DNA of 50,754 nt from Oscillatoria sp. SIO1A7 (GTDB lineage Bacteria > Cyanobacteriota > Cyanobacteriia > Cyanobacteriales > Laspinemataceae): the NCBI GenBank assembly GCA_010672965.1, contig JAAHFN010000051.1, positions 1 through 50,754 of the forward strand, given 5' to 3'. The notes below the pieces were generated by a model that did not search any database, was not told the origin of the DNA, and saw only the letters and a list, made by a program, of their open reading frames with translations. Numbering within the stretch: the stretch's first letter is position 1; each line of letters opens with the position of its first letter. This document shows, piece by piece, positions 8,854-16,856 of the stretch. The translations under genes and the position numbers were made by a program.

Positions 8854-9180
8854 TTATGCCGATCGAGGGACTATTGTAGAAACTCCTTGTTTCAAAGATA
8901 TTTGCACCCAGAGCAGCCAATCCGAGTGAGAGATGCCATAAGCCGTAGGATTGTAGTAACATTTTAACTCATCCTCTAGTATTTTTTTGATTTGCTCTGT
9001 TTCGAGATATAGGCAAAGCAACTGCTCTATTTCTTTGATTACTTGTTGCACTCGTTCGTTTGATTCTTCTTTGATATAGTTGCGAATAATACCTAGAGAA
9101 TCGGGTGCTTCTAAGTCCCAATCTTGATGAAAGTAAGCGCTGCAAAATTGAGCGAGGGTCGGAAATTTTTCTTTGTTCAT
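8854..9180 (-). CDS. CdiI-like contact-dependent inhibition immunity family protein
   Basis: 108 residues. Features of the CdiI_2 immunity family are visible: FPTLAQF then AYFHQDWDLE near the N-terminus, a central helix with NERVQQVIKEIEQLL, and CYYNPTAYGISHSDWLLWV at the C-terminus. Members neutralise toxic tips of contact-dependent inhibition or polymorphic toxins. No toxin gene is adjacent, and the large haemagglutinin to the left ends in a protease domain, not a Cdi toxin, so this may be an orphan immunity gene. It heads a minus-strand cassette with two small genes. It starts at ATG 9180, with only weak Shine-Dalgarno bases upstream. Confidence 0.75.
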   Translation of the reverse strand: MNKEKFPTLAQFCSAYFHQDWDLEAPDSLGIIRNYIKEESNERVQQVIKEIEQLLCLYLETEQIKKILEDELKCYYNPTAYGISHSDWLLWVQISLKQGVSTIVPRSA

Positions 9181-9521
9181 GGTTCTGGATATGCAGTTAG
9201 AATATAGTATCCTAATGGTACGCTAGAATCTCGTCTCAAAATGATTTGTAGGGTTTTGGCGTTTGCGGTACTGGCGGCACCTCGATCTAGAGTAATGCCG
9301 ATGGGGCGAAAAAGAGCGATCGCGGGCGCAGCCTTGGAAAATACACCTGCTGCACCTTCCCCGCACCGAGCGGATTAGCATCGACTACATTAATTTCGTC
9401 GATAACTTGCCCATTGCTGGCCGCTTCTCATGTCAAGATACCCCAAGACGACAAAGGCTGTGGCGGGCATTGCCCCCTAGCCTGTTGAATTGCCAACAAG
9501 TAACGGATTATAAATTATTCA
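9181..9521. other. Intergenic region, possible gene remnant
   Basis: 340 bases between divergent genes. I see no intact gene. On the minus strand one frame reads GQVIDEINVVDANPLGAGKV before stopping, which looks more protein-like than random sequence and may be the remnant of a decayed gene. I cannot assign it. Promoters for both flanking genes should lie here, but no convincing -10/-35 pair stands out. Confidence 0.4.
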
Positions 9522-10712
9522 ATGGCGATCGCGAACCAAGCCAAAAACAGAGAACAGCGAGAACAACTTCCCGCCCTAAAAAATAAAGCCTATTTTAACT
9601 ACGGCGGTCAGGGGCCGATGCCAGCCCAGGCATTAGCGGCAATCCAGAAAACCTTTGCATCTATCCAAGAGATGGGGCCGTTTTCAAGCAAAACTTTTGG
9701 GTGGTCGATGGAGCAGACGGAGAAAACGCGAGTGGCGATCGCTACCGAACTCGGCGCTCCCCCAGAAACAATTACTTTCACGGAAAACACCACCATAGGC
9801 TGCAACATTGCCCTCTGGGGCATCGACTGGCAACCGGGCGATCGTATTTTATTGACCGATTGCGAACACCCGGGCATTATCGCCACCGTCCAAGAAATTC
9901 AACGCCGCTTTGGAGTGGAAATGTCCGTTTGTCCGATAATGGATACTTTAAATCAAGGGAATCCGGCGGCGGTCATTGCCGAGCATCTACATCCCAACAC
10001 TCGCCTGGTAGTTCTCAGCCACATCCTCTGGAATACCGGTCAAGTCTTGCCTCTAGCCGAAATTGTCAAAGTCTGCCACAACAGCAAAGGCGCTACAAAA
10101 GTTTTAGTCGATGCCGCCCAATCCGTAGGCGTTTTGCCCCTAAATCTAACCGAAATCGGAGTTGATTTTTATGCTTTTACGGGTCATAAATGGTTGTGCG
10201 GTCCAGAAGGAACCGGGGGTTTTTATCTCCATCCCGATGCCCGAGAAAGCTTGAATCCTACTTTTATTGGTTGGCGCGGCGTTGTCCAAGACGAGGTAGG
10301 AAATCCTGCCAGTTGGAAGCCAGGAGGACTGCAGTTTGAGGTAGCAACTTCTGCTTATCCTTTATATGCGGGATTGCTAGAAGCGATCGCCTTTCACAAC
10401 CAATGGGGCACCGCTGAAGAACGCTACCAACGCATCCTCGAATTGAGTCAATATCTATGGCAAAAATTAGCAGACTCTCCAGGAATAGAATGTCTGCGAA
10501 CTTCTCCCCCGCAATCGGGCTTAGTCTCTTTTCAACTAGATAAAAAACGCCTAGACTCTGGTGCTACCCATTTGTCGTTAGTACAGTTTTTGGAAAAGCA
10601 AAACTATCTGGTGCGACTAATTCTCAATCCCAACTGCGTGCGAGCCTGCGTTCACTATTTTACTGAGGAATCGGAAATCGATCGCTTGGTCGATATGATT
10701 TCGAGCTTTTAG
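9522..10712 (+). CDS. Aminotransferase class V-fold PLP enzyme, cysteine/cystine C-S lyase-like
   Basis: 396 residues, normal length for the family. This is a fold-type I PLP enzyme of the NifS/Csd group. The PLP-binding lysine is in FTGHKWLCGPEG (about residues 219-230). The upstream DAAQS (about 203-207) supplies the aspartate that contacts the pyridine nitrogen, and ENTTIGCNIALW is the phosphate-binding region. The sequence is closest in my memory to the cyanobacterial L-cysteine/cystine lyase (C-DES, Synechocystis slr2143 type), which releases sulfide or persulfide for Fe-S assembly; a cysteine desulfurase role is an alternative. The active-site cysteine loop of true desulfurases is not obvious. 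Monocistronic, with an A/T-rich spacer upstream. Confidence 0.85.
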   Translation: MAIANQAKNREQREQLPALKNKAYFNYGGQGPMPAQALAAIQKTFASIQEMGPFSSKTFGWSMEQTEKTRVAIATELGAPPETITFTENTTIGCNIALWGIDWQPGDRILLTDCEHPGIIATVQEIQRRFGVEMSVCPIMDTLNQGNPAAVIAEHLHPNTRLVVLSHILWNTGQVLPLAEIVKVCHNSKGATKVLVDAAQSVGVLPLNLTEIGVDFYAFTGHKWLCGPEGTGGFYLHPDARESLNPTFIGWRGVVQDEVGNPASWKPGGLQFEVATSAYPLYAGLLEAIAFHNQWGTAEERYQRILELSQYLWQKLADSPGIECLRTSPPQSGLVSFQLDKKRLDSGATHLSLVQFLEKQNYLVRLILNPNCVRACVHYFTEESEIDRLVDMISSF

Positions 10713-11247
10713 CTTTTAGCTGAACGCTTTTAGCTAAATATATAAAGTGACTTCTGGTAATAAAAGTACCGGAAGATCGGAGGGCGATGCCCCCTCTCGG
10801 GACTCTCGGGAGGGGGTTGGGGGTGGGTACTCCGATCGAGAAAAACCCACCACACCGCCCGCAGGAGGGGAAAAGGTACTTTCTTTCCCAGAATTATCCT
10901 TACGCAAATTGGACAATTTAATTATATAGATAGCGTTTGGTGCGCGGTGCGGCACCCTACAAATATAGCGGTTCTCAAATTGATGTAAGGTTTCTGGGGC
11001 CCGCGCATCCCACTAGGGAAATTACACAGCAAAGATGGTCTTGGGGATGCTGTCGCCCCTACGTTTCTAGAGTCCTATCGTTTATTACACTTATTTGAGA
11101 AACGCTATAGTATCTCTGCGACACCTCACACCCCACACCCTAGTTTCTGCTAGAATGGTGTCCCTCATTGCTGTTTCGGACGATCGCGAGTTACCGCCTT
11201 TTCCTCATAACCTCCAGGGTTCCGAGCTTCAAAGTATCCTTGTTTGT
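10713..11247. other. Intergenic region with repeats
   Basis: No gene is seen. It holds GCTTTTAGCT tandem units at 10708-10736, a G-rich repeat with CTCGGGACTCTCGGGAGG around 10796-10815 that is nearly self-complementary, and a partial copy of the GCATCCC...GGGATGCTGTCGCCCCTACG repeat at 10989-11063. Frames in this stretch are open only because of repeat composition. Confidence 0.55.
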
Positions 11248-11577
11248 GCGATCGCTGTTATTTGCAATTAGTTAATTGAACAAATATTTTAGGAAAGCTT
11301 GTTAGGTAAGCCATCCTGTTTATGGTAACATTGTCCCAGGGTCTTAAGCAACGCCTTGGAAAGTTGCGAACCTCTGTTTTTGGTGAGGTTGAATTTATGA
11401 TTTGGAAACGTACTTGAAAGATGGTAGGGGAGCATTTCACTTTTGTAACGGGGCAGCCCTCCGGGCTAAGTTTTGTGTAGCCGCGCCAGGCTCCGTCTAG
11501 GAGCGGCTAAGCCCAAGGGGCGAGGCGGCTAGATACGAAATTGAAATGCTCCCTATGGTCGTGGCGGTTGCGATCGC
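11248..11577 (+). pseudogene. Truncated duplicate of the 5'-nucleotidase upstream region and first codons, split by a MITE
   Basis: From GCGATCGCTG at 11248 the sequence aligns with 12430-12629 at roughly 80% identity by eye, ignoring the MITE. Both have TTATTTGCAATT, AACAAATATTTTAG, AAGCAACGC, GGAAAGTTGC and AATTTATGATTTGGAAACG. The start codon is at 11397 and the copy reads MIWKRT followed by TGA, while the intact gene reads MIWKRIGKMVVAVAIA. After the MITE (11428-11553) the homology resumes as ATGGTCGTGGCGGTTGCGATCGCT and then ends. It is the dead 5' stub of a duplicated gene. Confidence 0.85.
11428..11553. mobile_element. MITE, GGGAGCATTTCA family (copy 1, full length)
   Basis: 126 bp with terminal inverted repeats GGGAGCATTTCA / TGAAATGCTCCC and no coding capacity. 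The flanks are GATGGTAG (left) and TATGGTCG (right), a decayed 8-bp target duplication. The paralogous empty site at 12598-12605 reads GATGGTAG once, which confirms the insertion boundaries. The inner part carries the CCGCGCCAG...GAGGCGGCT block common to the family. Confidence 0.9.
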
Positions 11578-11724
11578 TTCCGATGATTAGAGCGATCGCA
11601 TTCAAATCATCAATCGCCCAAAATTTAAATTATTATTGAAACTCACAGTAAATACAGGTATAATTTATTTTTTACTTCCTTGGCTGCTAATAGCTAATAT
11701 CGATTGAAGATTTATATCTTAGTT

Positions 11725-12066
11725 ATGAACCAAAAAATACAAGAGAGAATTAACATTTCTAAAAAATAACTTATCAATTTCTGTGAACAAAACCAGCTCC
11801 TGTAATTATCGGTGTTTGGCTCTATTCTCAGAGAGTATTTTAACAATACAAGCGACATTTATTTCCTTGTCGTCTTCAACCCCAAAATCAAACTCAGCTT
11901 AATGGATTTAGTCAGCATTCAATACCAACTTGAAGACAAAATAGGACGAAAAGTAGATTTTATTGAAAAACGCTCTATTCAAAAGAGCCATAATTGGATT
12001 CGCCGCCAAAACATTTTGGATACTGCTATTATTATCTATGAATCAGGACAAATCCTATCTGCTTGA
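11725..12066 (+). pseudogene. mntA: Decayed MntA-type nucleotidyltransferase antitoxin
   Basis: Read from ATG 11725, the protein is MNQKIQERINISKK, then TAA at codon 15, and a second TAA at codon 27, then LSVFGSILREYFNNTSD. MntA antitoxins are minimal nucleotidyltransferases that AMPylate and silence the HepT toxin; their catalytic motif is GS-x9-DxD. Here the second aspartate is a tyrosine (SDIYFLVVF), so catalysis would be lost even if translation restarted at the GTG at 11812 (84 residues). Both stops look like single-base changes (CAA and GAA to TAA). The frame overlaps the hepT start, as is usual for this pair. Confidence 0.8.
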
Positions 12067-12337
12067 CTTAGCCAAACTTTGTCAGACTATTCTCCGGTTA
12101 ACCCAGACCATGACAGAAGCAGATTTTTATGGAGACGAAAGAACCCAGTTGGCAGTTTTATACGAAATTACAATAATCGGGGAAGTGGTTAAAAGACTAT
12201 CCAATGATTTTCGTAAGTCTCATCCAGAAATTCAGTGGCGACAAATTGCCGGAATGCGAGATAGATTGGTTCGCGACTACGATGAAGTCAATCTTGATTT
12301 AGTGTGGGAAGTCGTTAAAAAATTTATCCCTGAATAG
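12038..12337 (+). CDS. hepT: HepT-like protein with altered catalytic motif
   Basis: 99 residues from the ATG at 12038, inside the end of the mntA pseudogene; the frame is open further upstream, but that stretch is only the mntA sequence read in another frame. HepT (DUF86, HEPN fold) toxins are RNases whose active site is R-x4-6-H followed by Tyr. Here the site reads RDRLVRDYDEV: the arginine and tyrosine are kept, but the position where relatives have His is Arg (CGC, one base from CAC). The rest of the helical bundle (IIGEVVKRLS, WRQIAGMRDRL) is intact. It is probably a non-toxic relic, which would explain why its antitoxin could be lost. Confidence 0.75.
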   Translation: MNQDKSYLLDLAKLCQTILRLTQTMTEADFYGDERTQLAVLYEITIIGEVVKRLSNDFRKSHPEIQWRQIAGMRDRLVRDYDEVNLDLVWEVVKKFIPE

Positions 12338-12429
12338 ACTATATTACTGCCCTACTTCCAACACCAGAAGAAAAGTAAGAAAAAAATGACGACTTACCCC
12401 AATCAGACGTTTCAGGGTTTATTGGCTTG

Positions 12430-12575
12430 GCGATCGCTGTTATTTGCAATTGATTAATTTAACAAATATTTTAGAAAAGTTGGTTAGGCCAGCCATCTTC
12501 CTTATGCTAAGTTTGTCCCGGCGTAAGCAACGCTTTGGAAAGTTGCCAATCGCTGTTGATGATGAGGTCTAATTT
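12430..12575 (+). promoter_or_regulatory. Duplicated leader region of the 5'-nucleotidase gene
   Basis: About 146 bp upstream of the ATG are conserved with the duplicate at 11248-11396. They include a small hairpin, GCAAC...GTTGC, around GCTTTGGAAA (about 12527-12546). A purine-rich GATGAGG about 11 bases before the ATG could be the ribosome binding site. I recognise no known riboswitch. Because it was copied together with the start codon, the segment marks the minimum size of the duplication. Confidence 0.45.
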
Positions 12576-14705
12576 ATGATTTGGAAACGTATTGGGAAGA
12601 TGGTAGTAGCGGTTGCGATCGCTACCTCCCTCTTCTTCGGCACCTTTGCTCCCCCTGCAATGGCCTGGAGCTTATGGGACCTTTTTAAGGGCTTCGGCAA
12701 ACCCAGCCCAGAGCTAAATGCAAAGCCTTTTACCCTGCAATTGCTCCATGCCTCGGATTATGAAGCCGGGCTGGACGCATTGAAAGATGCTCCTAACTTT
12801 TCCGCCGTCCTCAATGCCCTCAAAAAGGACTACCCCAACACCATCTTCCTCTCCTCTGGGGATAACTACATTCCCAGTCCGTTCCTTTTTGCCAGCGGCG
12901 ATCCGAGCATGAACGACACTCCTGTAGGCAAAGCAGGCATCGGTCACGCCAATATCGAAATCCACAATCAACTCGGCATCCAAGCTTCGACTTTTGGCAA
13001 CCACGATTTCGATCTCGGCACGAAGGAAGTGCAGGATATTATTCAACCTGACGATGAATACCGTGGAGCCCTCTTCCCCTACCTCAGCTCGAACCTGGAT
13101 TTCGACACCGACCCAAATCTAGCGAGCCAGGTAACCGCTGACGGTCAAGACGCCGGCACTCTTCCGGCGGGACAACTGGCAGGAAGCGCTGTCATCACTG
13201 TCAACGGCGAGCGAATTGGGATTGTCGGCGCAACAACACCAATTCTGGCTGCGATCGCCAAGTCTGAAGAAGTTACGGTACTGCCGGAAGATGCCACGGA
13301 CTATGACGCCCTCGCTGCTCAAATCCAAGCTGCGGTTGACGAACTGACGGCTACCGGCATTAACAAAATTATTGTCCTGGGTCACATGCAACAGTTGGCC
13401 ATCGAGCGGGACGAGTTAGCCCCTCGCCTGCGGGATGTCGATATTATTATTGCTGGCGGGTCTCATACTTTGTTATCCGACGAGAGCGATCGCCTTCGAG
13501 CTGGAGATACCAGTGCCGGTGATTATCCCATTTTCAAAACCGATGCAGATGGAAAGCCAATTATTGTTGTCAACACCGCTGCCAATTATAGGTATGTCGG
13601 TCGTCTGGTTGTTGACTTCGATGCAGAGGGCAATCCGATCGCTAGCAGTATCGACCCCGAAATTAGTGGAGCTTATGCCACCGACGATGAAGGGGTTGCA
13701 GCAGTAGAAGGAACGCCAGACCCGGAGATTGTCGAAATTACCGATGCTCTTAATGCGACAATCGTCGGTCAAGATGGCAATACTTTTGGCTATACTGACT
13801 ACTTCCTGCTGGGCGAACGCAGCTACGTCCGCACTCAAGAAACAAACTTCGGCAATCTGGCCGCCGATGCAAACTTGGCTTATGCCAAAACTGTCGATCC
13901 TAAAGCGGTTATCGGTCTAAATAATGGAGGCAGTATTCGCACCAATATTGGGGTAGTTGAGGCCGGTAGCGGTAGCGTAGATCCCAATGACTTTGATGTA
14001 TTGCCCCCCGCAGCGAACCCGGAAGCAGGCAAAGAAGAAGGGGAAGTTTCCCAACTGGATATCGCCAACGCCCTCCGCTTTAATAATGGACTGACTCTGA
14101 TGACCCTGACTGCAGAACAAGTTTTGCAGACTATGGAACATAGTGTTTCGGGAGTGGCTCCCGGTGCTACTACAGGCCAGTTTCCTCAAGTCGGCGGTCT
14201 TAACTTCAGTTTCGATCCCGAACTTCCTGCCGGCGATCGCGTTCTCTCTCTAGTCGTAACCGGAGGCGAGGAGATAGATGTGGTGGCTCGGGATGGCGAA
14301 TTAGTCGGCGATCGCAACCGTACTTTCCGTATAGTAACTCTCAATTATCTCGCCGATGGCGGTGATAGCTATCCCTACCCCAGCTTTTTGGAAGCCAATC
14401 CCGATTTGTGCGATCGCGTCGATTTCTTGGGCGAGCCGGACAAAAATAACAATGGGGTATTAGAGCCGGAAGAAGACCTCAACAAAAATGGGGTGCGAGA
14501 TGCTGCCCTAGAAGAACCCTTCGACGGAGTTGCCGACTTTGCCGACTTTGGTTCCGAGCAAGATGCCCTGGCAGAATATTTCCATAACTTCTTCCCCACG
14601 GCAGAAGATGCTTTTAAACAAGCCAATACCAAACCGGCATTAGACGAGCGAATTCAGAATCTGGCCGAGCGTGAAGATACGGTTATTGCCGATATCTCTG
14701 AATAA
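12576..14705 (+). CDS. Exported metallophosphatase / 5'-nucleotidase
   Basis: 709 residues. A signal peptide ends near AMA-WS (residues 30-31), so the protein is periplasmic or external. The N-terminal calcineurin-like domain has LLHASDYEAG (56-65), SSGDNY (93-98), GNHDFDLG (141-148), and later GHMQ and GGSHT, which bind the two metals. The first motif has SDYEAG in place of the usual DxH, as in a known subgroup. The C-terminal 5'-nucleotidase domain follows (FGNLAADANLAYA, GLNNGGSIRTN, the DPEL loop). An acidic DKNNNGVLEPEED stretch near the C-terminus resembles a calcium-binding loop. It likely releases phosphate from external nucleotides. Its promoter and first codons are duplicated at 11248. 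Confidence 0.9.
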   Translation: MIWKRIGKMVVAVAIATSLFFGTFAPPAMAWSLWDLFKGFGKPSPELNAKPFTLQLLHASDYEAGLDALKDAPNFSAVLNALKKDYPNTIFLSSGDNYIPSPFLFASGDPSMNDTPVGKAGIGHANIEIHNQLGIQASTFGNHDFDLGTKEVQDIIQPDDEYRGALFPYLSSNLDFDTDPNLASQVTADGQDAGTLPAGQLAGSAVITVNGERIGIVGATTPILAAIAKSEEVTVLPEDATDYDALAAQIQAAVDELTATGINKIIVLGHMQQLAIERDELAPRLRDVDIIIAGGSHTLLSDESDRLRAGDTSAGDYPIFKTDADGKPIIVVNTAANYRYVGRLVVDFDAEGNPIASSIDPEISGAYATDDEGVAAVEGTPDPEIVEITDALNATIVGQDGNTFGYTDYFLLGERSYVRTQETNFGNLAADANLAYAKTVDPKAVIGLNNGGSIRTNIGVVEAGSGSVDPNDFDVLPPAANPEAGKEEGEVSQLDIANALRFNNGLTLMTLTAEQVLQTMEHSVSGVAPGATTGQFPQVGGLNFSFDPELPAGDRVLSLVVTGGEEIDVVARDGELVGDRNRTFRIVTLNYLADGGDSYPYPSFLEANPDLCDRVDFLGEPDKNNNGVLEPEEDLNKNGVRDAALEEPFDGVADFADFGSEQDALAEYFHNFFPTAEDAFKQANTKPALDERIQNLAEREDTVIADISE

Positions 14706-14730
14706 CCCAGCCGGATTTAAGATCGAAACT

Positions 14731-14874
14731 TATATAAAGTCCGCGTAGCTGTTCCATAAATAAATACCGTAGGGGCGGTGCCCCCGTGCCCGCCCCGGCC
14801 GCCCATACCAATCGGGGCAGCCACGGGGGGACTGCCCCTACGGATACTGTAACTGTTTAACCGGATTTGATATA
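14731..14874. repeat. Inverted-repeat element, ATATCAAATCCG family (copy 1)
   Basis: 144 bp, starting with TATATAAAGTCCGCGTAGCT and ending TTTAACCGGATTTGATATA. The same arrangement, inverted, is at 39298-39451, including the GTTCCATAAATA block next to one end. The core is a GTAGGGGC...GCCCCTAC hairpin with variable inside. There is no coding capacity, and it sits just past the 5'-nucleotidase stop. Confidence 0.65.
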
Positions 14875-15174
14875 GCATTACCGATTAAGGTGTTTGACAG
14901 TTACAAATGTCTCTATTGCGAAGAATCGCAGGACTTTAGCTGACTGCTGAATGCAGCAGAGCTGACCGCTTACTGCTATATAAGATCGAAACGTAGGGCG
15001 ACAGCAACAAGAGCGACAATCTCGACGCCCCGAACGGTGACCTCCGTATTGGGATGCTTCGCCCCCCGCCGTTGTTTTGAAACGGGCGAGACGCCCGTTC
15101 TACGAGAAAGGTTTTTTAGGGAGAATAGCGCGGATTTGATATTAGATAAAATCCGCTTAAACAGTCATATTAGG
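14875..15174. other. Intergenic region, nothing recognised
   Basis: About 300 bp without a gene. It contains AGCTGACTGCTGAATGCAGCAGAGCTGACC-type short repeats near 14938-14972 and an ACGGGCGAGACGCCCGTTC hairpin near 15082-15100. I see no protein or RNA gene. Confidence 0.5.
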
Positions 15175-15311
15175 GGGAGCATTTCAATTTCGTAAACTGC
15201 CGCCTGACGCCGCCTCGCCCCTTGGGCTTAGCCCCTCCTCCCAGGCGGCTGGCGCGGCTACACAAAACAAGCGCCCAAAAGGGCTATCGATTGCAAAAAT
15301 GAAATGCTCCC
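15175..15311. mobile_element. MITE, GGGAGCATTTCA family (copy 2, full length)
   Basis: 137 bp with terminal repeats GGGAGCATTTCA and TGAAATGCTCCC. The interior has GCCGCCTGACGCCGCC and GGCTGGCGCGGCTACACAAA as in the other copies. The 8-base flanks (ATATTAGG / GCAGGCTC) do not match, so this copy is either old or recombined. Confidence 0.85.
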
Positions 15312-15337
15312 GCAGGCTCCACCTACTGGCGCGTCCA

Positions 15338-15417
15338 GCTTAAAATTGTGGCAAACTACCTCAATAGCCCCCCAATTTATCGGGGGGTTTGGGGGGATCT
15401 AACCCACAATTTTAAGC
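15338..15417. repeat. 80-bp inverted-repeat element with GCTTAAAATTGTGG ends
   Basis: The ends GCTTAAAATTGTGG and CCACAATTTTAAGC are 14-base inverted repeats. The interior is a second hairpin of CCCCCC and GGGGGG tracts (about 15368-15396). There is no coding capacity. It is probably another small non-autonomous element, with only this copy in the window. Confidence 0.65.
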
Positions 15418-15539
15418 GTCGCCTTGCCACTACGCCCCTACGAACAAAGGCTTGTTCGGCAATGCTTGTGCAGAAGAGCTACGCCTGCGCGCAGCGCTTT
15501 ATGCTGACCGCTGACCGCTGACTGCTTACTGCTATAAAA

Positions 15540-16232
15540 TCAACGGCGATTGCTAAGCTCCATGACAATTCGCAGGACGTACCAGAACAGCAAGGCCACT
15601 GACGCGAACAGTTCTAAGGATGCAGCCACATACTGGTCGGTAGAATAATGGTGCATGACGTTGGAGGTATCGTAGAGAATTGCCCCGGATGCAAACAGCA
15701 CCATAGCCGCAGAGAAAACCAGCCCGAGGGTAAAGCCAAATATGGTGCTACAGATGATTAAACCGAGGGCAACAAATCCGGCCAGTTTGAGAATACCGCC
15801 GAGGAAGCTAAAGTCTTTGCGGGTAGTAAAGGCGATCGCAGTCAGGCCGCCAAATAACAATAGGGTCAAAATTCCGGCGGTGGGAATGACAGTGGGATCG
15901 GCAAAAAACGCCGCCATAAAAATAAGCGGCGCGAAAATAATCGCTTCGGCAACAACATAAATGCCCAAGCCCATATATTGGGTATTTATGTTGTCGGCTT
16001 GACTCGCTAGCCCTCGGGAAAACCAACCGAGGAGAGCAAAAGCGCCCAAAACAGCCAGCCATGCTATCCGCGTCGAGGCGACGATTTGAAACAAAAATCC
16101 GGCAATTCCGGATTGAACCAACAGAAATTCAAGGACAATAAATGCCCCCACCGCCCCAGCTAAATGAGTGTAGGTTTTCCGGATGAATTCTGCTCGTTCG
16201 GACGGACGAGCTTGGGCAACGACAGCAACCAT
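15540..16232 (-). CDS. Bax inhibitor-1 / YccA family membrane protein
   Basis: 230 residues with seven hydrophobic segments spanning the protein, typical of the BI-1 (TMBIM) family of pH-sensitive calcium-leak membrane proteins. Recognisable features are the N-terminal cytoplasmic RAEFIRKTYTHLAGAV, the ATYLDTSN-like ILYDTSNVMHHY near residue 190, and a C-terminal LRIVMELSNRR. Length is normal. It is transcribed alone. TCTCCTTTT (minus-strand AAAAGGAGA) just upstream of the start, at about 16241-16249, is a good ribosome binding site. Tandem GCTGACC repeats lie just after the stop (15499-15530) in place of a clear terminator. Confidence 0.92.
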   Translation of the reverse strand: MVAVVAQARPSERAEFIRKTYTHLAGAVGAFIVLEFLLVQSGIAGFLFQIVASTRIAWLAVLGAFALLGWFSRGLASQADNINTQYMGLGIYVVAEAIIFAPLIFMAAFFADPTVIPTAGILTLLLFGGLTAIAFTTRKDFSFLGGILKLAGFVALGLIICSTIFGFTLGLVFSAAMVLFASGAILYDTSNVMHHYSTDQYVAASLELFASVALLFWYVLRIVMELSNRR

Positions 16233-16379
16233 TATTTTTCTCTCCTTTTGATGGATATAGCGCTACGCGCAAGTTAAAAGTCTCAAGGTAATAATATCAA
16301 ATCCGGTTAAACAGTCACAGTTTGTAGGGGTTCCCCGTGCCCGCCCCGGCCGCCCAACCCACCCCTAACCCCCTTTCAA

Positions 16380-16555
16380 GGGTATGTTTTTTATAACTTC
16401 CTAAATGAGTGCGGTCGGTGAGCTGCATGGGTTTCTGGGGCCCGCGCATTCCAATCCAATAATTTTTTTTGTATAGCAAAAGCTATCTTGGGAATGCTGT
16501 CGCCCCTACGCCCCGGGTCGATACTCTTGAACGCCAAAATCTAAAAAACATACCC
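16380..16555. repeat. Inverted-repeat element, family GTATGTTTTTT (copy 2)
   Basis: 176 bp with 13-base terminal inverted repeats GGGTATGTTTTTT and AAAAAACATACCC. The interior shares GTTTCTGGGGC, GCGCATTCCA and GGGAATGCTGTCGCCCCTACG with the copy at 479-665. There is no coding capacity. Confidence 0.7.
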
Positions 16556-16625
16556 GTGCCCGCCCCAGTTTCCCTCCCAGGAGGGGAACTGGGGCGGGCA
16601 CGGGGAACCCCTACGGAGTTTATGT

Positions 16626-16716
16626 CAGGACTTACGCAACGACACTATCGATTGGGGCAACCACGGGGGGATTGCCCCTACAAATACTAGATATGGACAG
16701 GCAAGCGTAAGTCCTG
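16626..16716. repeat. Inverted-repeat element, AGGACTTACGC family (copy 1)
   Basis: 91 bp with ends CAGGACTTACGC and GCGTAAGTCCTG. The interior has GGGGCAACC...GATTGCCCC. Related elements are at 21465-21557, 28580-28670 and 36383-36473. The MITE at 16719 inserted into its right end: the MITE target duplication GTCCTGTA begins inside it. Confidence 0.75.
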
Positions 16717-16718
16717 TA

Positions 16719-16821
16719 GGGAGCATTTCAATGAATGCAATCGGTAGCCCGCTCCGGGCTAAGTTTTGTGTAGCCGCGCCTTTAGGCGTTAGGCGTCCGG
16801 GTACGAAATTGAAATGCTCCC
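16719..16821. mobile_element. MITE, GGGAGCATTTCA family (copy 3) with perfect 8-bp target duplication
   Basis: 103 bp with ends GGGAGCATTTCAA / TTGAAATGCTCCC. It is flanked by the perfect direct repeat GTCCTGTA (16711-16718 and 16822-16829). The target was the right tip of an AGGACTTACGC element. The interior is shorter than in other copies but keeps TTTTGTGTAGCCGCGCC. Confidence 0.92.
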
Positions 16822-16856
16822 GTCCTGTATGTGTAATTAACCGGATTTGATATAAG

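Larger units (their letters stand above)
16295..16856. repeat. Composite block of small elements bounded by ATATCAAATCCGGTTAA inverted repeats
   Basis: ATATCAAATCCGGTTAA on the left (about 16295-16311) is matched by TTAACCGGATTTGATAT on the right (about 16839-16855). Between them lie, in order, a GTATGTTTTTT-family element (16380-16555), GTAGGGG hairpins, an AGGACTTACGC element (16626-16716) and a MITE (16719-16821). The outer pair is the same end sequence as the 14731 and 39298 elements, so this may be one such element that later absorbed others, or two unrelated ends. Confidence 0.55.

Noticed and set aside
9701-10165. 154-residue plus-strand frame inside the PLP enzyme gene
   Set aside because: It is a shifted frame of the same strand with no family resemblance, and the overlapping PLP frame has all the catalytic motifs.
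12714-14189. Minus- and plus-strand frames inside the 5'-nucleotidase gene
   Set aside because: All are shadows of a gene with clear metal-binding motifs across its entire length.
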